Source: JBAVEL01 sp049587715 (GTDB taxonomy: Bacteria > Bacteroidota > Ignavibacteria > UBA10030 > UBA6906). Taken from it: DNA of 12,489 nt. This document shows, piece after piece, positions 6,988 through 12,489 of this stretch. The notes beneath the pieces were generated by a model. It did not search any database and had not been told where the DNA came from. It saw only the letters and a list, made by a program, of their open reading frames with translations. A program made the position numbers and the translations under genes. The first letter of the stretch is position 1. Each line of letters begins with the position of its first letter. The stretch spans positions 1 through 12,489 of the forward strand of contig JBAVEL010000067.1 in assembly GCA_049587715.1 (NCBI GenBank), read 5' to 3'.

Positions 6988-8064
6988 ATGGTGCGGCGCT
7001 CACACCTCACGCTCGAGGATATCGCCCGTCGCCTGGACGTCTCCCCCGTGACCGTCTCGAAGGCCCTGCGGGGGCATCCGGACATCTCCGACGCCATGAA
7101 AAAAAGGGTCCTGAAGGTGGCGGCGGAGCTGGGGTATTCCCCCAACATCAACGCCCGGAACCTCTCGTCGAAGCGATCCAACACGATCGGCCTCGTGGTT
7201 CCGAAGATCGCCCACTTCTTCTTCGGCTCCGTGATCGAAGGGGCATACAACGCCGCCTTCGAAGGCAACTACGAGACCATCCTCACGGTCTCCAACGAGA
7301 ACCCCGCGCGGGAGCTGAAGCACCTCCAGACCCTCATCTCCATGCGCGTGGACGGCATCATCATCTCCATCTCCCAGGCCACGAGGGACCTGGAAGTCTT
7401 CGAGCACATCCGGAAGCTGGGGATTCCGCTGCTGTTTCTGGACCGGAGACCCGAGCCGCCCCTCAGGGGATTCAGCAGTGTGCTGGTGGATGATGCGGGG
7501 GGGGCCCGGAAGGCCGTGGAGCAGGCCATCCGGGTGGGCTACCGGAAGATCGCCTGCATCGGGGGCAACACGCACATCAACATCGGGAGAAACCGGCTGG
7601 CCGGCTTCAGGAAGGCCATGCACGAACAGGACATCCCGGTGCGCCAGGAATGGGTGCTGGACGGGGGCTTCGGGAAGGAGGACGGCTACCGCGCCATCAT
7701 GCGGATGCACGGGAGCGGCCGGCTGCCCGAGTTCATATTCGCCATGACCTACCCCATCGCCCTGGGGGTGTACGAGGCGGCCGCCGAGCTGGGGCTCCAC
7801 ATCCCCGAGGACCTGGACATCATCTGCTTCGGGGACAGCGACGTGAGCAGGTTCATCTCCCCGGCCCTCAGTTGCGTGCATCAGCCGGCCTCCGAGCTGG
7901 GCGCGCGCGCCATGGAGCTGACACTCAAAGAGCTGGCCCGGCCCGACGGCGCGGGGGAGCAGCATCTGGTGCTCCCCACGGAGCTGATTCTGCGGGAAAC
8001 ATGCACAGGGAAGAAACGTGTGGGCGTCCCCATGGGAAACGGACGGGAGGCCGTCCCCGCATGA
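6988..8064 (+). CDS. LacI/GalR-family transcriptional regulator
   Basis: The protein is 358 residues from ATG 6988. Residues 7-26 (LTLEDIARRLDVSPVTVSKA) are the LacI-type helix-turn-helix, followed by LRGHPDIS, and residues 40-60 carry the helix and hinge (LGYSPNINARNLSSK). The effector domain starts at NTIGLVVPKI (65-74). It contains the usual DGIIISIS (122-129), FLDRRPEP (150-157), RLAGF (203-207), IPEDLDIICFGDSD (272-285) and a C-terminal dimerisation segment (ASELGARAMELTLKEL). Where many family members have a C-x-N-D pair before the helix, this one has FAMTYPIALGVY (251-262). It lies 28 nt after GH105 and is likely the last gene of the operon. By position it should control the pectin genes in response to a uronide or sugar (inference). 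The last approximately 18 residues (from GKKRVGVP) look like a flexible tail. A different carbohydrate effector is equally possible. Confidence 0.92.
   Translation: MVRRSHLTLEDIARRLDVSPVTVSKALRGHPDISDAMKKRVLKVAAELGYSPNINARNLSSKRSNTIGLVVPKIAHFFFGSVIEGAYNAAFEGNYETILTVSNENPARELKHLQTLISMRVDGIIISISQATRDLEVFEHIRKLGIPLLFLDRRPEPPLRGFSSVLVDDAGGARKAVEQAIRVGYRKIACIGGNTHINIGRNRLAGFRKAMHEQDIPVRQEWVLDGGFGKEDGYRAIMRMHGSGRLPEFIFAMTYPIALGVYEAAAELGLHIPEDLDIICFGDSDVSRFISPALSCVHQPASELGARAMELTLKELARPDGAGEQHLVLPTELILRETCTGKKRVGVPMGNGREAVPA
8041..8056 (+). other. Perfect 6-bp stem-loop at the 3' end of the LacI-family gene
   Basis: GGACGG and CCGTCC flank the 4-nt loop GAGG, ending 6 nt before the stop codon. There is no following T-tract, so it is not a standard intrinsic terminator. 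It could slow transcription, protect the 3' end of the operon transcript, or be chance in GC-rich DNA. Confidence 0.3.
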
Positions 8065-8180
8065 GAGGAAGGCAGGCACACGCCGGGGCGGTCCTCCCGG
8101 ACGTCCCGCGGCGCCGGAGTGGAGAGAAACGTCGTTCCTGATTCATCACCAGAAGTCACCATAAACCAATGGAGGTACGT
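8065..8180 (+). promoter_or_regulatory. 116-nt intergenic region, likely holding the promoter of the giant surface-protein gene
   Basis: This is the longest gap in the window. The first half is GC-rich with an 8-bp palindrome GGACGTCC (8098-8105). The second half becomes AT-richer (about 8136-8170), as promoters in GC-rich genomes often do. A quasi-palindrome GAAACGTCGTTCC (8126-8138, five of six pairs match around a central T) is a possible operator. No convincing -35/-10 pair or Bacteroidota-type -33/-7 pair could be fixed by eye. The change of gene type here supports a separate transcription unit downstream, but read-through cannot be excluded. Confidence 0.4.
8171..8175 (+). promoter_or_regulatory. 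Ribosome binding site of the giant surface protein
   Basis: GGAGG lies 5 nt before the ATG at 8181. The translated N-terminus (MNTLRCVLALAVLAVLG) is an immediate signal peptide, confirming the start. Confidence 0.85.
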
Positions 8181-11100
8181 ATGAACACATTGCGATGCGT
8201 CCTTGCCCTGGCGGTTCTCGCCGTCCTGGGCACGGGAACGGCCGCAGCCCAGGCCGTGGGAGACTACGGCTCCGTGGCGGCGGGGGGCGACTGGACCGCC
8301 CTTGCCACCTGGAAGCTGTGGGACGGGGACGGGTGGGATTCCGCGGCGACCGTCGCCCCCACATCCACAAACAACGTCTGGATCATCAACAACGCCACGG
8401 TGATCCTGAACACGAGCGGGAGCAGTGTCACCTGTCAGGACCTCCGGGTTGCATTCGGCTCCACCCTCTATGCCAACAGCTCCTTCCTGACCCCCCGGTA
8501 CATGCGCATCTACGGGGATACAGTCAGCAACGAGGGAACCCTGGGGGGACCGGCCGATGCGCTCAGCATCAGCCCCTATGTGACCGGCCAGACGCTCACC
8601 ATCACGGGAAGCGGGACCACGTACCTGAACCGGGTCCAGATCAACTCCACGGGCGTCACCCTTATCTTCGATGCGAACGTGGGGATCCTGTATGCCGGGA
8701 GCACGGGGGCGGGCTCCACGGGTCTTTATGCAAACAACAAGGACAACACAAGGTTCGTCATCAACGCCGGGAAGACCCTCACAACAGGCCGGGCCTCCTA
8801 CATCGCTGTCCACACAAGCAGCGGATCCAGCGCCGGAAATGCGAATTTCACCTTTGACATCTACGGATCCCTGGTCACAGGAAACAAGGCCCACGTCAAC
8901 CTGAACAATACCGCCGGGAAGACATCCGCCCTCACGGTGTATCCGGGCGGCTCCATCGTGCTGGGTGACAGCGCCAACATCCTGACCGATGTTGCGGGGG
9001 CGACCTATACGATCGGCATCCAGAACGGCGCATCCCTGACGGCGGGCCAGGACACAAACGCCGTGGTGAGTCTGGGGGCCGCGACCACCACGCTGGACGG
9101 CACCGTGGATTTTGCCGGCTGCGGGAAAACGAGCCGGTCCCTGGGCACGACATCCGTCGGGGGTACGGGTCTGATCCGGATCAAGGACGGTCTCTTCCCC
9201 ACGGGAAGCGTCACCCTGAATCCGGGGTCCACGGTGGAGTACTACGGCACTGCCGGCATGACCCTGGCTGGGCCTCCCTCGGTGTATTCCAACCTGCTCA
9301 TCACCAACTCCTCGGATGTGGCTCTGGGCGGAGGGGTGACGGTGGGCGATACGCTGTTTCTCGAGGGGGGCACGGTCACGACGGGCTCCTTCACGGTGGC
9401 CATCGGCCCCTCGGGGCATGTGGCGCGGACAAGCGGCCATGTGGCGGGGAACCTCCAGAAAGACGTTCCGACGGGGACAACGGTGGCTCGCACATTCGAG
9501 ATCGGAGACGCCGCAGTCTATGCTCCCGTGGATGTGACGCTCTCCGGCGTGACGGTCCCGGGGAACCTGTCGGCCTCCACCACCGGCACGGACCATCCCA
9601 ATCTCCCCACCTCGGGCATCGACGTCTCCAAGAGCGTGAACCGGTACTGGTCGTTCACGGCCTCGGCAATGGGGTTCGGGAGTTATGACGCCACGTTCAA
9701 CTATGCCACGGGAGACATCGATCCGGGGGCGAACACATCCGGTTTCATTGCCGAGAAGTACAGCGGGGGGGTGTGGTCCGGACTCACCGAGGGGACCCTG
9801 GGTGGGACCAGCACGCAGATCACGGGCGCCACGTCCTTCAGTGATTTCGCGGTGGGCGAAGAAGCGCCTCCGCTCCTGCCCGTCTTCCAGTTGAGCGCCG
9901 GCACACTGGCATTCGGCGGGGTGAATGCGGGAAGCACCAAGGATGACAGTGTGTTCGTGCGGAATGTGGGGACCGCCACCCTGAACGTCACATCGGCATT
10001 CTCGGACAACACGCCCACCTTCACGGTCCTGCCGGCGAGTGCGTCCATTCTTCCGGGCGACAGCGCCAGGTTCACCATCACATTCGCCCCGGCGGCGCCG
10101 GGTGGGTTCACGGGGAACATCGTGTTCCTGCACGATGCGGCAGGGTCTCCCGATTCGGTGCAGGTTTCGGGCACGGGCCTGGCCACGACGCCCATCTTCT
10201 CCGCCTTCCCCCCCTCCATAGACTTCATGGTGGCCGTGATTGTGGGAGACTCGATCACCGGAAGCGTGAAGGTGAAGAACGCGGGGATCGGCACGCTGAA
10301 CGTGTCGTCCGCGGCGTCGGACAACGGGGTCTTCAGCGTGAACCCCACGACGGCGGCGGTGGCCGCGGGTGACAGCGCCCTGTTCGACGTGAAATTCAAG
10401 CCCGCGGGGGCCGGGTACGTCACGGCCAACATCGTGTTCACACACGATGCGCCGGGCTCTCCGGACACGGTGACGGCATCGGGCACGGGGGCCATTCCCC
10501 AGACCATCCTGAGCAACGGGGACGGGCGCTGGAACCTGGGGACCACCTGGGTGGGCGGGGTCGTTCCCATGTGGTACGACGACGCCGTGGTACAGACGGG
10601 GGACTCCGTGTGGATGGACGCCGCGGGCATGTGCGATTCCCTCACGCTGCAGCCGGGGGCCGTGCTGGCCCTGAATGCGGCATCCCTTGTCATTCCCGGA
10701 AACGCCTGGGATTTCGATGATGCCAGCACAGTCTATTACAACGCCACGACCACGGTGCAGTCCGCGCCCCGGTACGGGAACCTGGTCTATGCCGCCACAT
10801 CCAACGGCGGGCCCAACGGCTCCCTTGTTGTGGACGGGGACCTGACCATCACGGCCGCCACATTCAGGGGAAATGCAGGTACGAGCGGCTTCTTCGTCCA
10901 CAGTGTGTGGGGGGACGTGCTCGTTCCGGGGAGCAGTGCGCGGATTTCGGGGGTGAACAATACCTCCGCCACGTCCGCCTCCTGCTCCTGGAACATCGCG
11001 GGGAACGTGCGCCTGACGGGCAACTCGAGCGGGAACCGCCTGATCGTCTATGAGAGTGCGGGGCCGCACACGGGGTACGTCGAGTTCAACATAACCGGCA

Positions 11101-12489
11101 ACCTGGAGCTGGGAACGGGAAGCCAGGTGCAGTTCAAGAGCAGCTCCAGCACCACCAACAACTACCCGGTAGGGGACATCCGCCTCTGGGGGAACCTCGT
11201 GCAGGGAGGTCCCATCGGAGTGAACACCGCCCCCTCGGGAACCTCGCCCGGGCTCTATCTTGCCTTCATGGGGACTGCTCCCCAGGACTGGTCGGGGGCG
11301 GGGGCACTCGTGGTCTCGGCATTCTCCCTGAACGTCGCCGTGAACAACCCGGCAGGGGTGGTGCTGAGCTCGCCCCGGACCCTGAATGCCAATGTGGTCC
11401 TCAATCTGGGCGGCAATGTGACCACATCGGCGGTGAACCTGCTCACGGTGGACGGCGGCTCGATCACCGGAGGCGGGGCCTCGGGCTATGTGAACGGCCC
11501 GCTGGCATACATGGTTCCGGCGGGTTCCCCCGCCCTTGCCTATCCCATCGGGGACGGCAGCGGGTACGCGCCCGTTGCAGTGACATTCGGCAGTGTTGCC
11601 ACGGGGGCACTCCTCACGGCCTCCACGGCGGCGGGGGATCATCCCCAGCTCGGGAGCTCGGGAATCGCCCCCACGCTCTCGGTGAACCGCTCCTGGAGTT
11701 TCACGGATGCGGGGGTGGTGTTCGACAGCTATGACGCGCTGTTCCGGTTCGCGCCCGCCGATGTGGATGCAGGGGCCGCGCCCGCCAACTTTGTCGTGCA
11801 GAAGTACGACGGAGCCGTGTGGGCGGATCTGACGGAGGGCGCGAAGACCGATACCACCACGCAGATCGTGGGTGCCACCTCATTCAGCGACTTCGCCATC
11901 GGGGAAGCGGCCTTCGCGGTGTTCGGCACGGATGTCCCGGCTCTGGCGTTCGGGAACGTGACCGTCGGCGACTCGCTCTCCCTGACGGTGAAGGTGTACA
12001 ACACCGGAAACACGGGGCTGAACCTGACGGACATCTCCACCGACAACACCCTGTTTACGGCGGAGCCCTCGACGGGGACGGTGCCTCCGGGAGACAGCCT
12101 GGTGGTGACGGTGGAGTTCAAGCCGCTGACGGTGGTCGCGCAGGCGGGGAACCTGGTCTTCACGCACAATGCGGCAAGCTCGCCCGACACGGTGACCCTC
12201 ACCGGAACGGGAGAGAGCGGGATTCCGCAGTTGTTCCTTTCTGTGACGCCTGTGGAGATCTTCGATGAGAACCCGCTGAAGGCGGGCAAGAGCAACAAGC
12301 CGGCCAAGAGGGCGAAGTTCGGGAAGCCCATCGAGCCCGAGAACTATCCGAACTGGAGCAACCTGTTGAGCGAGATCACGGCGCAGGGGGCCTTTGCCCC
12401 GGCGACGTCGGAGAGCGACAGCGCCGGCGGGATGGTGATCGGCGTGAGCCACATGTATCTGGCCGACCCGCTGAAGAACAAGTGGAAGG
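8181..12489 (+). CDS. Giant modular secreted protein with three ASH (choice-of-anchor D) domains, 3' end outside the window
   Basis: 1436 codons are visible with no stop. Residues 1-23 are a signal peptide (cleavage AAA|QA). Residues 24-about 410 start with a Trp-containing module (QAVGDYGSVAAGGDWTALAT) like that of the protein at 2407 and continue as Gly/Thr/Asn-rich short strands, probably a beta-solenoid. Residues 462-562 form a compact module ending TSFSDFAVGEEA. ASH domains follow at 569-666 and 673-770, each ending SGTG. Residues 776-about 1095 repeat the Trp-module plus solenoid (ILSNGDGRWNLGTTWVGGVV), 1144-1244 repeat the compact module, and 1247-1344 are a third ASH domain. After 1352 the composition changes to Lys-rich and charged (KAGKSNKPAKRAKFGKP), then NWSNLLSEITAQG. 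Such architectures in FCB bacteria usually end in a T9SS sorting domain, expected here beyond the window. No catalytic motif was seen. An adhesive, matrix or ligand-binding role is inferred, and its link to pectin rests only on proximity. Confidence 0.85.
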   Translation, partial: MNTLRCVLALAVLAVLGTGTAAAQAVGDYGSVAAGGDWTALATWKLWDGDGWDSAATVAPTSTNNVWIINNATVILNTSGSSVTCQDLRVAFGSTLYANSSFLTPRYMRIYGDTVSNEGTLGGPADALSISPYVTGQTLTITGSGTTYLNRVQINSTGVTLIFDANVGILYAGSTGAGSTGLYANNKDNTRFVINAGKTLTTGRASYIAVHTSSGSSAGNANFTFDIYGSLVTGNKAHVNLNNTAGKTSALTVYPGGSIVLGDSANILTDVAGATYTIGIQNGASLTAGQDTNAVVSLGAATTTLDGTVDFAGCGKTSRSLGTTSVGGTGLIRIKDGLFPTGSVTLNPGSTVEYYGTAGMTLAGPPSVYSNLLITNSSDVALGGGVTVGDTLFLEGGTVTTGSFTVAIGPSGHVARTSGHVAGNLQKDVPTGTTVARTFEIGDAAVYAPVDVTLSGVTVPGNLSASTTGTDHPNLPTSGIDVSKSVNRYWSFTASAMGFGSYDATFNYATGDIDPGANTSGFIAEKYSGGVWSGLTEGTLGGTSTQITGATSFSDFAVGEEAPPLLPVFQLSAGTLAFGGVNAGSTKDDSVFVRNVGTATLNVTSAFSDNTPTFTVLPASASILPGDSARFTITFAPAAPGGFTGNIVFLHDAAGSPDSVQVSGTGLATTPIFSAFPPSIDFMVAVIVGDSITGSVKVKNAGIGTLNVSSAASDNGVFSVNPTTAAVAAGDSALFDVKFKPAGAGYVTANIVFTHDAPGSPDTVTASGTGAIPQTILSNGDGRWNLGTTWVGGVVPMWYDDAVVQTGDSVWMDAAGMCDSLTLQPGAVLALNAASLVIPGNAWDFDDASTVYYNATTTVQSAPRYGNLVYAATSNGGPNGSLVVDGDLTITAATFRGNAGTSGFFVHSVWGDVLVPGSSARISGVNNTSATSASCSWNIAGNVRLTGNSSGNRLIVYESAGPHTGYVEFNITGNLELGTGSQVQFKSSSSTTNNYPVGDIRLWGNLVQGGPIGVNTAPSGTSPGLYLAFMGTAPQDWSGAGALVVSAFSLNVAVNNPAGVVLSSPRTLNANVVLNLGGNVTTSAVNLLTVDGGSITGGGASGYVNGPLAYMVPAGSPALAYPIGDGSGYAPVAVTFGSVATGALLTASTAAGDHPQLGSSGIAPTLSVNRSWSFTDAGVVFDSYDALFRFAPADVDAGAAPANFVVQKYDGAVWADLTEGAKTDTTTQIVGATSFSDFAIGEAAFAVFGTDVPALAFGNVTVGDSLSLTVKVYNTGNTGLNLTDISTDNTLFTAEPSTGTVPPGDSLVVTVEFKPLTVVAQAGNLVFTHNAASSPDTVTLTGTGESGIPQLFLSVTPVEIFDENPLKAGKSNKPAKRAKFGKPIEPENYPNWSNLLSEITAQGAFAPATSESDSAGGMVIGVSHMYLADPLKNKWK
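9564..9866 (+). repeat. Internal duplicated module, copy 1 (residues 462-562 of the giant protein)
   Basis: The 101-residue segment aligns without a gap to the copy at 11610-11912. By hand count 56 of 101 residues are identical. Shared blocks include SVNR.WSF, SYDA.F, D.D.GA, KY.G.VW, LTEG and TSFSDFA.GE.A. The segment just upstream (IGD...YAPV.VT) is also shared, so the true unit is larger. Confidence 0.88.
9885..10490 (+). repeat. Tandem ASH/choice-of-anchor D domains 1 and 2 of the giant protein
   Basis: Domain 1 (residues 569-666) and domain 2 (673-770) share LAFG or IDFM near the start, V.N.G..TLNV.S, SDN..F.V.P, GDSA.F...F.PA, NIVF.HDA.GSPD.V and a closing SGTG. This is the immunoglobulin-like ASH fold common in long FCB surface proteins, where it usually acts as a spacer or binding scaffold. 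Confidence 0.85.
11610..11912 (+). repeat. Internal duplicated module, copy 2 (residues 1144-1244 of the giant protein)
   Basis: This is the partner of the copy at 9564-9866, with the same length and gapless alignment. The copies have diverged clearly at protein and DNA level, so the duplication is not recent. Both copies are followed immediately by an ASH domain. Confidence 0.88.
11919..12212 (+). repeat. ASH/choice-of-anchor D domain 3 of the giant protein
   Basis: Residues 1247-1344 repeat the pattern of domains 1 and 2: LAFGNVTVGDS, V.NTG..GLNLT, TDNTLFTAEP, PPGDSLVVTVEFKP, NLVFTHNAASSPDTV and a closing TGTG. Copy 3 follows the second compact module, as domain 1 follows the first. Only one ASH domain is present here, against two after copy 1. 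Confidence 0.85.

Noticed and set aside
8041..8110. Intrinsic terminator after the LacI-type gene
   Set aside because: A 6-bp stem-loop and other GC-rich palindromes are present, but none is followed by a run of T, so a Rho-independent terminator is not supported.
7881..11642. Long open frame on the - strand (about 1250 codons) opposite the regulator and the giant protein
   Set aside because: It runs antisense to two well-supported genes. Its translation is rich in Arg/Gly/His/Pro with no domain, signal peptide or sensible start. It results from high GC at third codon positions removing stops on the other strand.
8181..12489. Giant protein as a phage tail fibre or toxin delivery protein
   Set aside because: Signal peptide, ASH domains and solenoid modules fit FCB surface proteins. 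No phage neighbours, Rhs/YD repeats, toxin domain or immunity gene is visible.

Overview
The window is GC-rich and gene-dense, with every recognisable gene on the + strand. It looks like a chromosomal segment from a bacterium of the FCB superphylum (Bacteroidota/Ignavibacteriota/Rhodothermota-like). The evidence is two proteins with type IX secretion system (T9SS) C-terminal sorting domains containing the YPNPFNP motif, a PorV/PorQ-type outer-membrane barrel, and large secreted proteins with choice-of-anchor-D (ASH) domains. The high GC argues against typical low-GC Bacteroides or Flavobacterium, but lineage cannot be fixed from sequence reading alone. I see no RNA genes, CRISPR array, insertion sequence or phage gene.

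Layout. Positions 2-8064 hold six tightly packed genes: a 5'-truncated PorV/PorQ-family barrel, a FadL/OmpP1-like barrel (ATGA overlap), a secreted beta-rich protein with a T9SS sorting domain, a family 1 polysaccharide lyase (pectate lyase type) with a T9SS sorting domain, a GH105 unsaturated uronyl hydrolase (7-nt gap), and a LacI-family regulator (28-nt gap). Gaps never exceed 39 nt, so this is probably one operon whose promoter lies upstream of the window. After a 116-nt intergenic gap comes the 5' part (1436 codons visible, 3' end missing) of a giant secreted modular protein with three ASH domains. It looks like an internal duplication of an approximately 700-residue unit.

How the genes fit together (inference). 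The lyase, carrying a T9SS signal, would be displayed on or released from the cell surface to cleave (rhamno)galacturonan by beta-elimination. The resulting 4,5-unsaturated oligouronides would cross the outer membrane, possibly through a barrel protein of this cluster. GH105, which has a signal peptide but no T9SS domain and so is probably periplasmic, would then remove the terminal unsaturated uronic acid. The LacI-type regulator at the end would sense a pectin breakdown product and control the cluster. The PorV-like barrel could serve as carrier for the T9SS cargo encoded beside it. The two secreted proteins with related N-terminal modules (starting at 2407 and 8181) are candidate polysaccharide-binding or adhesive surface proteins of unknown function.

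No SusC/SusD pair, inner-membrane transporter or uronate catabolic gene is present in the window, so the pathway must be completed elsewhere. I found no convincing new defence or mobile system. The most distinctive content is the T9SS-coupled pectin cluster and the modular giant protein.
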